Origin: a virus
Length of the DNA stretch: 41,497 nucleotides
Reading direction: 5' to 3' (one strand)
Virus record (IMG/VR): IMGVR_UViG_3300023284_000411
Coordinates: 1-41,497 of that record
Both the position numbers and the translations under genes were made by a program. The notes beneath the pieces are model-generated. The model ran no database searches. It saw only the letters and a program-made list of their open reading frames with translations, and was not told the origin of the DNA. How positions within the stretch are numbered: position 1 is the stretch's first letter; every line of letters starts with the position of its first letter. Below, piece by piece: positions 8,995 through 17,992 of this stretch.

Positions 8995-10173
8995 ATGGCA
9001 CAGATTCCAACCCTAAAAGAATTACAAGACGATATCATTCAAGATTTGGAAACAGCTCTTGGATTCACAATTCCTTCATTTGGTAAGTCTTTTCTTAGAG
9101 CCATATCTCAAACGCAAGCGGCTAAATTAAAATTATATTGGCTTGCCATCGCTCAAACGCAGAAGAACATTTTTGTAGATACAGCGGATCCGGTTGAAAA
9201 CGGAGGCACCCTTGATAGATTTGGAGAAGTCAAACTTGGTAGAGGTCGGTTTCCTGCAACTCAAGGATTGTATCAAGTTCAAGTGACAGGAACAATATCA
9301 GCAGTCATTCCTGCAGGAACAACATTCAAATCAGATGACACAAGCAGTTCTCCAGGGAAACTATTCATATTGGATGTTGAGAAAACATTGATTTTAACAA
9401 CAGACACAATGGAGCTCCGAGCTCTTGAAGGGGGTGTTGATAGCAGATTGATCATTGCGGACACGCTCACATCTACCTCTCCATTGCTAAATGTTGATGA
9501 TCAAGTTGAGGTAACGGCGGAGAACGCAATTCCATTATCTGAAGAAACGATCGAGGATTACAGAGCTAAAACAGTAGCGGCATTTCAACTTGAAGCACAA
9601 GGAGGTGCGGCGACTGATTACAGAGTTTGGTCAGCAGATGCTCAGGGTGTGCGTTTCGTTTTTCCTTATGCAAAAAGCGGGGTATGTAATCAAGAAGATG
9701 TATTTGTAGAAGCTAACCAAACCGATAGCACTGACGGAAAAGGGACTCCGACTGCTGCCATTCTTAGTGAAGTTGAAGAAGTGATTGATTTTGATCCTGA
9801 TGAAACTCAGGTGATCGGAAATAGAGGAAGAAGACCCGACACTGTAATTGTCAATGTGTTGAGCATAACACCAAAAGACGTTATCATTACGGTTGTCAAT
9901 CCCGTAAACATCGACGCAGCGACTCAATCAACGATTGTGGCTAGTCTAACTCAGCTAATTGACGATATCAGACCTTTTGTTGAAGCGGCTGACATTATAG
10001 AGAACAAGAATGATATTTTAGATGTAAACCGGGTCATCAGTACGATTCAAGAGTTGCTTTCCGGAAATCAACAATTTGATAGTATAACCATGACCGTTGA
10101 TGCTGTACCTGTACTAACCTCCATCACTTTTACAGATGGTGATATTCCATTTTTAGATGCAGTGAATTTCTAA
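8995..10173 (+). CDS. Baseplate wedge protein (Mu gp47 / baseplate J-like)
   Basis: 392 residues, usual for the family. Recognisable features are the N-terminal LKELQDDI helix, FGKSFLRAISQTQAAKLKLYW near residue 30, NGGTLDRFGEVKLGRGRFPATQG near 65, the GGVDSRLI hairpin near 145, and ETIEDYRAKTVAAFQLEAQGGAATDYRVWSAD near 185, a hallmark of J-like proteins. It builds the baseplate wedge around the hub. It ends in TAATG, overlapping the gp48-like gene by one base, so the two are probably translationally coupled. Confidence 0.9.
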   Translation: MAQIPTLKELQDDIIQDLETALGFTIPSFGKSFLRAISQTQAAKLKLYWLAIAQTQKNIFVDTADPVENGGTLDRFGEVKLGRGRFPATQGLYQVQVTGTISAVIPAGTTFKSDDTSSSPGKLFILDVEKTLILTTDTMELRALEGGVDSRLIIADTLTSTSPLLNVDDQVEVTAENAIPLSEETIEDYRAKTVAAFQLEAQGGAATDYRVWSADAQGVRFVFPYAKSGVCNQEDVFVEANQTDSTDGKGTPTAAILSEVEEVIDFDPDETQVIGNRGRRPDTVIVNVLSITPKDVIITVVNPVNIDAATQSTIVASLTQLIDDIRPFVEAADIIENKNDILDVNRVISTIQELLSGNQQFDSITMTVDAVPVLTSITFTDGDIPFLDAVNF

Positions 10174-11735
10174 TGGCTACGTTAACAGAAATAATATTGA
10201 AACTAACAAAACGCATGTACTCTACAGGTCGTGCGTTTCTTATTCCTGCATCAAGTGATATTGAAAAGATGCACATTGGATTGAATGTGTCAGAGGAAGA
10301 GGCATTTGTAGCCGCAACAAGTGGAATACTTGATACGATACTTGCTGACAACGATAATTTTACAACGGATGATGCTGCTGATTGGGAAAGAAGGCTAGCA
10401 ATCAGAAGCACTCCACTAACATCACTTGATGATAGAAAGACAGCTATCTTAAGAAAATACGCAACACCGGGCGACATTCCTGCACGGCAACACTGGCTTT
10501 ATATACAAACACAATTACAGGCATCGGGATTTAATGTTTTCGTTCATGAGAATAAATTCCCTGTTATTGGAACATGGGTAAATCAAAGTGCTGCTTCGGC
10601 AATCACCTGGGAGGACATAGCCAAGGGTAACGGAAAATTTGTGGCCATAGCATCAAGTGGTGCCGACAGGGTTCAGACATCTCCAGATGGCATCACATGG
10701 ACAATCAAAACAGCAGCATCTCTTGATACATGGAGAAGCATCACATTTGGAAATAACAGATTCGTTGCTGTCTCTGATGAAGGGACTATTATGCATAGTG
10801 ATGACGATGGAGATACCTGGACGCTAGGAACTACAGAAGTAGCAAATCAATTCACAAGTGTGACATTTGGAATCAATATATTTGTCGCTTTGACATCAGA
10901 CGGAACGAGACGAGTTCAAACATCAACAGATGGAATTAATTTTGTATTGAGGGATGCATCTGACAATGCATCTGTATGGAAGACAGTAGCATTTGGAAAT
11001 CAGAAATTTGTTGCCTTTGCATCAACTGGAACTGTGCTTTGCATGACCTCACCTGATGGACTCAATTGGACTTCTCAATCGATACCTAACACAAATGTTT
11101 TCACTTCGGTCACATTTGGAAATGGAAAATATGTAGCGGTTAGTAATACAGGGACTAAGAGAGTTCTGACATCTTTGGATGCAATCACATGGATTGAAAG
11201 AGATGCGGCTGATAATACGTTGACGTGGAGTTCAGTCACATTTGGAAAGGGAATATTTATTGCGGTAGCTTCAAGTGGTGCAGGACTTAGAACAATGCGA
11301 AGCATTGATGGAGTCAGTTGGATTGGATTAGCAGCTTCTCAAGACAACACATGGAATGCAGTTATATATGGAGCAACTAAATATGTTGCCATCAGTTCAG
11401 ATGGAACCAATAGAGTCATGACACTCGACGGGCCAACTACATATACAACAGTTGAACCGTCAATTGTGATTTCAAATCAATATGGATTATTGCAATATGG
11501 ATTCTCACAATACGGGCCTGGAGTATCAACTGCTTTAGTTGCAAATTTTGTAGACACAGCAAAAGACAGTTTATTTGTATTACCTTCAGATTTAGCAGCA
11601 ACATTTTTCATAGGTGCAGAAGAATTTGGGGTTAATGCTGATGTGTCTGCATCACGCGAAGACGAATTTAGGCAATTGATTTTAACATTAAAGCCTGCAC
11701 AAACAATTGGAGTTTTGTTAATAAATTATACTTAG
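10173..11735 (+). CDS. Baseplate gp48-like protein with an inserted seven-blade beta-propeller
   Basis: 520 residues. Residues 1-125 match the Mu gp48 (DUF2313) N-terminal half (DWERRLAI, DDRKTAILRKYATPGDIPARQHWLYIQTQL), and the last 40 its C-terminal end (EDEFRQLILTLKPAQT). Between them lie seven repeats of about 42 residues with the pattern W-x2-V-x-F/Y-G-x3-F/Y-V-A-x5-G followed by S-x-DG-x-x-W, as in sialidase or BNR-type propeller blades. gp48 proteins are normally about 200 residues, so the propeller is an internal insertion. It probably displays a host-binding disc at the baseplate edge (inference). Confidence 0.8.
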   Translation: MATLTEIILKLTKRMYSTGRAFLIPASSDIEKMHIGLNVSEEEAFVAATSGILDTILADNDNFTTDDAADWERRLAIRSTPLTSLDDRKTAILRKYATPGDIPARQHWLYIQTQLQASGFNVFVHENKFPVIGTWVNQSAASAITWEDIAKGNGKFVAIASSGADRVQTSPDGITWTIKTAASLDTWRSITFGNNRFVAVSDEGTIMHSDDDGDTWTLGTTEVANQFTSVTFGINIFVALTSDGTRRVQTSTDGINFVLRDASDNASVWKTVAFGNQKFVAFASTGTVLCMTSPDGLNWTSQSIPNTNVFTSVTFGNGKYVAVSNTGTKRVLTSLDAITWIERDAADNTLTWSSVTFGKGIFIAVASSGAGLRTMRSIDGVSWIGLAASQDNTWNAVIYGATKYVAISSDGTNRVMTLDGPTTYTTVEPSIVISNQYGLLQYGFSQYGPGVSTALVANFVDTAKDSLFVLPSDLAATFFIGAEEFGVNADVSASREDEFRQLILTLKPAQTIGVLLINYT

Positions 11736-11746
11736 AAATAAATATC

Positions 11747-12838
11747 ATGGCAAAAGACTTAGCAAACAGATCGAACATTGAAGGGCCGAACTCAGAGTTT
11801 CCAAGTGGTCAAATAAAAGATGAAACATCAGCTGGAGCACAAGACGGAACACCAATAAACAGGGATATTGCAGCTGATGCTCATCAGTTTTTTGCAAAGA
11901 TTATGAGGATTGCCGGGATTACTCCAAATGAAATAGAAGAGAGTGAGGTGAATGGTTTTCAACTTATTAACGCTTTAGATGCTTTTGCATTTGGTGATAG
12001 AATTTGGAAGCAAGTAGGAAATGATTTGAATATTGTTGGAACTGATACTCCTGGGATCGCAGCTCTTAGTGGTAACAGAATTGCTTTTGTTGACTCAACA
12101 AATAACGATTTAAGAACCTATGATTTTGACGGTGCCGATTGGGCTCAAGTTGGAAATGATTTGAATATTTCTGGAATGGACAATCCTGCCATCGCCGCGC
12201 TCAGTGGTAACAGAATTGCTTTTATAGACGATGCAAACCTAGATTTAAGAACCTATGATTTTGACGGTACCGATTGGGCTCAAGTTGGGAATGACTTGAA
12301 TATTACTTTAGTAGAAAATCCCGCTATGACCGCGCTCAGTGGTAACAGAATTGCTTTTATTGACACCGTAAACCTAGATTTAAGAACCTATGATTTTGAC
12401 GGTACCGATTGGGCTCAAGTTGGGAATGACTTAAATATTGTCGGAATGTCAAACTCTGGACTCGCCGCACTTAGTAGTAATAGAATTGCTTTTATTGACC
12501 AAGGAAATGACGATTTAAGAACCTATGATTTTGATGGTACAGATTGGGCACAAGTTGGAAATGATTTAAATATTACAGGAGTAACATTCCCTGCCATAAC
12601 CGCACTTAATAGCCGTAGAATTGCTTTTGTTGACTCAGCAAATGATAATTTAAGAACCTATGATTTTGACGGTGCCGATTGGGCTCAAGTTGGGAATGAC
12701 TTAGATATTACTGGAATAAGTATACTATCCGTAACCGCGCTTAGTAGTAACAGGATTGCATTTGTTGATACCTTAAATGATGATTTACAAACGTATGATT
12801 TTGCGGTAATTCCTAATCCATCACCTGCATTAAGCTGA
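11747..12838 (+). CDS. Tail fibre/adhesin with six propeller repeats
   Basis: 363 residues. The first 85 form an attachment domain following the baseplate gene. Then come six repeats of exactly 45 residues starting W-A-Q-V-G-N-D-L-N-I and containing L-S-G-N-R-I-A-F-I-D and L-R-T-Y-D-F-D-G (DNA 12005-12814). The repeats end eight residues before the C-terminus. The pattern suggests a six-bladed propeller made from near-identical blades, with differences concentrated in residues 11-18 and 31-35 of each unit. The place after gp48 is the normal tail-fibre slot. Receptor binding is inferred. Confidence 0.75.
   Translation: MAKDLANRSNIEGPNSEFPSGQIKDETSAGAQDGTPINRDIAADAHQFFAKIMRIAGITPNEIEESEVNGFQLINALDAFAFGDRIWKQVGNDLNIVGTDTPGIAALSGNRIAFVDSTNNDLRTYDFDGADWAQVGNDLNISGMDNPAIAALSGNRIAFIDDANLDLRTYDFDGTDWAQVGNDLNITLVENPAMTALSGNRIAFIDTVNLDLRTYDFDGTDWAQVGNDLNIVGMSNSGLAALSSNRIAFIDQGNDDLRTYDFDGTDWAQVGNDLNITGVTFPAITALNSRRIAFVDSANDNLRTYDFDGADWAQVGNDLDITGISILSVTALSSNRIAFVDTLNDDLQTYDFAVIPNPSPALS
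12005..12814 (+). repeat. Six tandem 135-bp repeats
   Basis: Unit starts (TGG codons) fall at 12005, 12140, 12275, 12410, 12545 and 12680, exactly 135 bp apart. Long stretches such as those coding LRTYDFDG and WAQVGNDL are almost identical in DNA, which implies recent duplication or gene conversion between units. Confidence 0.95.
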
Positions 12839-13590
12839 TGGCTACAATAGATGTAAATACTGACAATTTAATCAAGTTCTCAAAAAAGCTGGACAAGTTG
12901 AGCAGGAGCGCACTTCCTGTTGCGGTCAGACAGACACTGAATAGTGTGGCATTTGAGACGAAAAAGAAAACACTCCCACGAGAAGCCGCCAAATCATTCG
13001 AAAACAGAAACCCATCATTTTATAAACGATTCAGTAGGGTTGAAACGGCACAAGGTTTTGATATCAATAGAATGCAATCCAAAGCAGGAATGGTTGATAG
13101 TGCGGGAGGGAAAAAGGAACAAGCCGGAGAAGATCAAACACAACAGCAAATAGGAGGGAATATTTCGGGACGTACATTTATTCCATTGGATCAGGCCAGG
13201 ACTGGAGGAAAGCATTCGAAGAATGTGAAAAAGAAAAACAGGATATCAAATATTAATATTGTTCTGGATACCAAAGACAGCAAAGCCTCAACACCTACCA
13301 AAAAGTTGATACAAACTTCAATACAGGCGATAAAAAAGTTTGGCAGTGGCTCCGTTATTAAGCACAAAGGAGATAAAAGTGAAATATTATACAGAGTTCA
13401 AAGGGGTAGCGGTATCAAAACAAGAGAATTCAATATCAAATTAATACCTCTCTACACTGTCAAAAAGGGAAGGTCAGTGAGAATTAAAAATCCTATTCCA
13501 TTTACATTAAATGCTGGAAAAAGAGCGCAGTTGCAAGCAAATAAGTTTTTTAGATCACATGCCAAACGAGCATTAAACAAAGTCAGATGA
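12838..13590 (+). CDS. GPZ-like minor tail protein
   Basis: 250 residues, very basic. The start (a helix with FSKKLDKLSRSALPVAVRQTLNSVAFETKKK and NRNPSFYKR) resembles prophage minor tail protein Z / tail completion proteins, and the end (RAQLQANKFFRSHAKRAL) is a basic helix. The middle holds a GRTFIPLDQAR loop. P2-type GPZ relatives act at tail completion; the exact role here is uncertain. The start overlaps the fibre stop (TGATG), and the end overlaps gpN by four bases. Confidence 0.55.
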   Translation: MATIDVNTDNLIKFSKKLDKLSRSALPVAVRQTLNSVAFETKKKTLPREAAKSFENRNPSFYKRFSRVETAQGFDINRMQSKAGMVDSAGGKKEQAGEDQTQQQIGGNISGRTFIPLDQARTGGKHSKNVKKKNRISNINIVLDTKDSKASTPTKKLIQTSIQAIKKFGSGSVIKHKGDKSEILYRVQRGSGIKTREFNIKLIPLYTVKKGRSVRIKNPIPFTLNAGKRAQLQANKFFRSHAKRALNKVR

Positions 13591-14819
13591 GTTGGGTAGA
13601 AAGAGTAAAACAGGGCATGAGTATTGAAACTGGAGACGGGAAAGTTTTCTTTCCAGATTATATGAATGCCGTAATGGATGAGGAATTCGAAATGTCAACC
13701 TTTAATTTTAGAGGGGTCAGAGGAACTTTGGTTGATCGAGGTGAAACGAAAGGCAGGGCATTTTCATTACAATTGTTTTTTCAAGGTGATGATAATCTTG
13801 ATGTATCTGAAGAATTTAGGATCAGTACTCAAAACAGAAACGAATGGAGGGTCACACATCCGTTGTATGATGAACTAATAGTTCAACCACGTCGAATAAA
13901 ATACGACAATAGAAAGATGAATGTGAGCGAAATCACGGCGCTTGTACTTGAAACTATTGTTGGGCCTTTTCCGGTTGGAGAGGTTTCAGCAATAGAAACA
14001 ATCGAAGAACAAAAAACTTCGTTGGATGAAATATCTGCTGCAAACTTTGATATCCAAACACTAGATATTCAGCCCTCTGAAATCACAACTATTTCAGAGG
14101 ATATTGATATTGGACAATCGTTGAATGAAGATCTGATTGAGACTGAAGAAAACAAAATAGAATTTAGAAACAAAGTTAGAGATGCGCAGCGTGATTTGAC
14201 CAACATCACAACAGCGTCAGCACAGTCAATCAGATCGATACAAGAAGCAGTCGAATTTCCTGCCAGGACAATACAGAATGCAAAAGGTAGTATTAGGGCT
14301 CTTTCTGATCAACTTGAGAGGTTGGCCGTGTCACTTGGAAATTTAACGGGGCTTACCAGGAATGAAAAGGTATATTTTGAAACTCAAGGTTCAAATCTTG
14401 TGTCAACATCCGCCATCGCTGCGGTAAACAATCCGGAAGGGTATAATAGTAGAGTTGATGTTGATGATGTAACCAGGCAAGTTTTGGATTTCTACAACTT
14501 TTATATTGAAAGCCTTGATAGTTTACAAACCGTATCTCAAACTGAAATTGATAGTTATGCTCCGAATCCCGACGTGATCACCGGAGTAGATAATATTGTT
14601 AATTTCACACTCAGTAAATTAGGTGAAATTGCAATAAATAGTGAGTTGGAAACTATAGTGATTGTTGAAGCAGACACGAATGCTATAATATTGAGTCACA
14701 GATTTTATGGACTGGACGAAGATGATGTGAATCTCGATAGATTCATAGACACGAACAACATCGGTTTGAGTGAGATATTGGAAATAAAAAAAGATCGGGA
14801 AGTTGTATATTACAAATAA
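13587..14819 (+). CDS. Mu gpN-like baseplate/DNA circularisation protein
   Basis: 410 residues. The N-terminal 120 match the DNA_circ_N (Mu gpN) pattern: a strand from FEMSTFNFRG, GRAFSLQLFFQGDDN, and WRVTHPLYDELIVQP before a Lys/Arg-rich strand. The rest is helical with long Glu/Gln/Ile-rich stretches and a FYNFYIESLDSL segment. In Mu, gpN is a baseplate component around the hub despite the family name. It is followed immediately by the gpP-like gene (TAATG overlap), as in Mu. Confidence 0.75.
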   Translation: MSWVERVKQGMSIETGDGKVFFPDYMNAVMDEEFEMSTFNFRGVRGTLVDRGETKGRAFSLQLFFQGDDNLDVSEEFRISTQNRNEWRVTHPLYDELIVQPRRIKYDNRKMNVSEITALVLETIVGPFPVGEVSAIETIEEQKTSLDEISAANFDIQTLDIQPSEITTISEDIDIGQSLNEDLIETEENKIEFRNKVRDAQRDLTNITTASAQSIRSIQEAVEFPARTIQNAKGSIRALSDQLERLAVSLGNLTGLTRNEKVYFETQGSNLVSTSAIAAVNNPEGYNSRVDVDDVTRQVLDFYNFYIESLDSLQTVSQTEIDSYAPNPDVITGVDNIVNFTLSKLGEIAINSELETIVIVEADTNAIILSHRFYGLDEDDVNLDRFIDTNNIGLSEILEIKKDREVVYYK

Positions 14820-15874
14820 TGGCAATCACTCTACAATTAGGATCAGATAAATATAATCTCTTCACAAAAGGGACAATCACTTTGAAGTATGCATCCGTTG
14901 GAAGTAAGTTTATGTTAAGTGGTGTTTTTGATACAACGAATGCACTTCATAGGAGACTTTTCAAACCGTTATCATATCCAAATGTAAAGCTAATAGTCAC
15001 AGAAACTGACGAATTGGTATTAACCGGCACTGTATTGAGTGTAGCGTTCAGTTCTGAATCAAAAAAGAAAATTGCAACGATTAGCGGTTATAGCAAAACG
15101 GGAGTTATAAGTGATTCAAAAATCCCTCTATCAAGTTATCCGTTTGAATTCAATGGATTGACGCTTAGACAAATTGCAGAACAACTTTTAAAGCCCTTCA
15201 ATTTGAGTGTTGTTGTCAGTAATGATCAAGGGATAGCAGATCAGGTAATTGATGAGGTGACTGCAAAATCAAGTCAATCAATTGCAAATTTTCTTGATCA
15301 AATAGCCTCTCAAAGAAATTTGATTATCACTCATAATCAATTTGGACAATTAGTAATCACCAGGGCCAACACCAATGTAAGATCGATTGCAACATATCGA
15401 GATGGAGTTCCAGCTAAGAGTATATCATTGAGAGTTGATGGTCAAAACATGCATAGTGAATTGTCAATACTAAAACAAGCGGATTTGTTCACAGACAATG
15501 CAGCCGAAGAAACGATCACTAATTCATTGATAGGATCCTTCCGGCCAACTACAGCAACTCAAACTCAGGGAAACGATAATACCGCAATCGATGCTGTAAA
15601 AAATATTAGAGCAAACGAATTGAGAAACATAAGAGTGAGCATTATTTCTGATCGTTGGGAGTGGTTGAATTCTTTCAATAGAAACAAACCCGAAGTAGTC
15701 AAGCCAAACAACATTGTTGATGTAATATCTGCAGAGATATATTTGGCAAATAGAACAGCATTCTTTGTAGAGGAAACTGTGTTGTCATTTGATTCAAAAC
15801 AAAAGACAGCAGCTCTTGCGTGTGTTCCTCCTCAAGTGTATAATAATCAAGATCCAAAACAGTTGTTCTCGTGA
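14819..15874 (+). CDS. Baseplate hub protein (Mu gpP / gp44-like)
   Basis: 351 residues, usual for the family. Features: an N-terminal two-layer beta domain, a KIATISGYSKTGVISDS segment near 85, TLRQIAEQLLKPFNLSVVV near 120, and QSIANFLDQIASQRNLIITHNQFGQLVITRA near 160, the hub or late-control signature. It forms the trimeric hub under the spike. Its stop overlaps the GTG start of the spike gene (GTGA at 15871). Confidence 0.85.
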   Translation: MAITLQLGSDKYNLFTKGTITLKYASVGSKFMLSGVFDTTNALHRRLFKPLSYPNVKLIVTETDELVLTGTVLSVAFSSESKKKIATISGYSKTGVISDSKIPLSSYPFEFNGLTLRQIAEQLLKPFNLSVVVSNDQGIADQVIDEVTAKSSQSIANFLDQIASQRNLIITHNQFGQLVITRANTNVRSIATYRDGVPAKSISLRVDGQNMHSELSILKQADLFTDNAAEETITNSLIGSFRPTTATQTQGNDNTAIDAVKNIRANELRNIRVSIISDRWEWLNSFNRNKPEVVKPNNIVDVISAEIYLANRTAFFVEETVLSFDSKQKTAALACVPPQVYNNQDPKQLFS

Positions 15875-16428
15875 GAATAGTCACAACCATATCACACCTC
15901 ATACAAGACGGATTCAGACGAATTAAAGCAGTTGTGAGAGGAAAGGGAGATGTGCAAACTCCGTATGAGGTTATGCCTTTTGGCGTGGATGCTGTTGCTC
16001 CTCAATCATGGCGAGCAGTCTATTCAGAAACAGGAGAGGATGGAAAGTCAATAATAATTGGATACTTCAATCTTGCACAGCTTGATTCATTAGTGAGGGG
16101 AGAGCACAGAATATATTCAACGGATACTAATGGAGTTGTCAGCACATCAATATATTTGAGAGGAGATGGCACCATGGAGGTTGGAGGAGCTACAGACTTC
16201 ATGGTCAGATATAATGAACTAGAAACAGCATTCAATCAATTAAAAACAGATCGTGATGATACAGCGACTAAATTGAATGCACTTTTAACTGCAATACAAA
16301 CCACTTGGGTAGTTGTTCCAAATGACGGAGGTGCTGCATTGAAAGCAGCAGCAGCAGGCTTGTCTTCAACATCATCATCAACAGCAGACATCACTCCAGC
16401 TAAAATTGAAGAAATAAAAACCCTTTGA
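15871..16428 (+). CDS. Baseplate spike protein (Mu gp45-like)
   Basis: 185 residues from a GTG start that overlaps the hub stop by four bases. Residues 5-115 contain an OB-like region (RRIKAVVRG, VMPFGVDAVAP, KSIIIGYFN) and a short beta-prism-like segment (IYLRGDGTMEVGGATDFMVRYNELETAFNQL) typical of gp45-type membrane-piercing spikes. The C-terminus is a coiled coil followed by an Ala/Ser/Thr-rich tail. It is the last gene of the tail module, with a terminator 25 bases downstream. I see no His-x-His iron-binding tip motif. Confidence 0.75.
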   Translation: MRIVTTISHLIQDGFRRIKAVVRGKGDVQTPYEVMPFGVDAVAPQSWRAVYSETGEDGKSIIIGYFNLAQLDSLVRGEHRIYSTDTNGVVSTSIYLRGDGTMEVGGATDFMVRYNELETAFNQLKTDRDDTATKLNALLTAIQTTWVVVPNDGGAALKAAAAGLSSTSSSTADITPAKIEEIKTL

Positions 16429-16452
16429 TATAATCGATATTATGTTTGTTTG

Positions 16453-16490
16453 CCCTCGTCGATTTTTATCGGCGGGGGTTATTTCATTAA
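16453..16490 (+). terminator. Hairpin terminator after the tail module
   Basis: Stem CCCTCGTCGA (16453-16462) pairs with TCGGCGGGGG (16469-16478) with two G-T wobbles around a six-base loop, followed by a T-rich tract. It separates the tail module from the lysis genes. Confidence 0.8.
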
Positions 16491-16526
16491 AAATGACTAC
16501 CTTTAAAAAAAGAGTAAAATTAAGGT

Positions 16527-16703
16527 ATGAAAAATTTGAAAAAAGTAAATGGGAAATGTTACATCAATGACGAAAAAGTGTCAGTGAGTGAAATGATTTG
16601 TGCATTATTTGAAAACTTGGTAGTGGAAGATAATGTCGAATTTATCATAAAAACAACAGATCCAGGACAATTGCCACCAGATCCTAGGGAGGGTGACGAC
16701 TGA
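16527..16703 (+). CDS. Small unknown protein (58 aa)
   Basis: 58 residues from the ATG at 16527: a basic start (MKNLKKVNGKCYINDEKV), a central helix and an acidic Pro/Asp-rich end. The stop overlaps the GTG start of the membrane protein by eleven bases, suggesting coupling. No family recognised. A TACCTTTA at 16498 could be a promoter -7 element, but a matching -33 element is missing. Confidence 0.55.
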   Translation: MKNLKKVNGKCYINDEKVSVSEMICALFENLVVEDNVEFIIKTTDPGQLPPDPREGDD

Positions 16704-17046
16704 AAAGAAAATAGTATTATTGATGCTTCTTTCATTGGCCTTCATGTTTTTGTGGTGGCCATTTGAAGACATCAAAGAGAAGGTCGATATATTTTTATTT
16801 AGAGACTTTGCTGACCTTCCAAAGTGGATTGCGCATGATATAGGCAGTCTTTGCTCACAGATAATTTTGTCATACTGTATTTACCTCCAATCTAAAAGTT
16901 GGAAATTTTCAAGAGTAACAAAGGTTTTACTTTGGTTTGCAATATTCAGGTTGGTTGAATACTTACTATTTAGAGGTATGATTCCGATGTTGCCTATTGT
17001 TGGAGGTTTATGTATTTATAGTTTGTTACTTACATTCAAAAAATAA
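16693..17046 (+). CDS. Small membrane protein, lysis region
   Basis: 117 residues from a GTG start. Three or four hydrophobic segments (about 8-24, 52-67, 77-93, 97-113) separated by short charged loops. It lies in an overlapping run with a second membrane protein and the amidase, so a holin or lysis-accessory role is plausible but not shown. It overlaps the next ATG by one base (TAATG). Confidence 0.6.
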   Translation: MTTEKKIVLLMLLSLAFMFLWWPFEDIKEKVDIFLFRDFADLPKWIAHDIGSLCSQIILSYCIYLQSKSWKFSRVTKVLLWFAIFRLVEYLLFRGMIPMLPIVGGLCIYSLLLTFKK

Positions 17047-17471
17047 TGACAAAAGTGATATTTAGCGCAAAGGTGGTTATGATTTGGTTGTACAATGTAT
17101 TATTGGCGCCAGCACCAAAAGTTTTACAAATGACACTAACACCAGGACAAAACAGCCCTCCCGAATGGTTACTAGGAATACTTGTTCTATTAATGTTTGT
17201 ACCCGAATTCATGGTAATGTTTTCAAAAGACTTCCGTACTTGGATAAAAGAAGGAATTGAAGACAGTGACGGAAAACTCAGCAAGAAAGATACCAGAGAC
17301 ATGATTGTGTTATACGGATCTCTTTGGTGCTTGAGAGTATTCTTATTGATGAGTTGGGCAATTATATTTTATGACAAAGAAATAGATTGGTTTATTTATG
17401 TCACGCCTCTAATTGGAAGTTTCGGAATCAGTGGTTTAACGGTTATACAAAGCATAATAGGTAGGAAATGA
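17046..17471 (+). CDS. Small membrane protein, possible holin
   Basis: 141 residues with an N-terminal hydrophobic segment, a second around 43-60 (LLGILVLLMFVPEFMVM), a charged KDFRTWIKEGIEDSDGKLSKKD stretch read in two halves, and two C-terminal segments around 90-110 and 116-135. It ends three bases before the amidase gene. This could be the holin partner; the 3TM candidate downstream of the amidase is the alternative. Confidence 0.55.
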   Translation: MTKVIFSAKVVMIWLYNVLLAPAPKVLQMTLTPGQNSPPEWLLGILVLLMFVPEFMVMFSKDFRTWIKEGIEDSDGKLSKKDTRDMIVLYGSLWCLRVFLLMSWAIIFYDKEIDWFIYVTPLIGSFGISGLTVIQSIIGRK

Positions 17472-17474
17472 ACT

Positions 17475-17939
17475 ATGAATGTAATAAAAAGATATTCAGG
17501 AATAGGAGGAGGAACACAAACACCTACTAGATTAATCATTCATTCTATGGGTGAAATAATCAATGGGATGTATGCAGATGAGTTTTTACAGTCTGTAGGG
17601 CTTTCCGCTCATTTCCTATTAAGACCTAACGGAGAGTTTATTAAGTGCCGGAAAACCACCTTAAAAGCATGGCACGCCAAAGCTCACAACACTAACACAG
17701 TAGGAATAGAGGTTCTAATAGAAGGAGAACACGACTATGCTAGTTTTGTAGATGGAATTAAAGCCGATTGGGTTAAGCCTGAACAAATGGATGCATTGAT
17801 AGAGATGTCTAATGGGATAATTACCCACTACGATATAAAAAAAGAGGATGTATTGAGGCATTCAGATATAAGTCCAGAAAGAAAAGTAGATCCTGGGAGT
17901 GGATTTGATTGGGCTTACTTTAAAAGCAAGTTGATATAA
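17475..17939 (+). CDS. Endolysin, N-acetylmuramoyl-L-alanine amidase (Amidase_2)
   Basis: 154 residues, a single-domain T7-lysozyme-like amidase. His23 (in IIHSMGE), His129 (in RHSDISPERK) and Asp139 (in KVDPG) occupy the usual zinc-ligand places, with Asp where T7 lysozyme has Cys; GIEV around residue 78 is the conserved core strand. It cleaves the bond between N-acetylmuramate and L-Ala of peptidoglycan at lysis. No signal peptide is visible, so export should depend on a holin. It is flanked on both sides by membrane-protein genes. Confidence 0.9.
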   Translation: MNVIKRYSGIGGGTQTPTRLIIHSMGEIINGMYADEFLQSVGLSAHFLLRPNGEFIKCRKTTLKAWHAKAHNTNTVGIEVLIEGEHDYASFVDGIKADWVKPEQMDALIEMSNGIITHYDIKKEDVLRHSDISPERKVDPGSGFDWAYFKSKLI

Positions 17940-17992
17940 TCCAGTACGTGCAAATAATGCACACACTGAAAAAGAATTGATATAAATATAGT

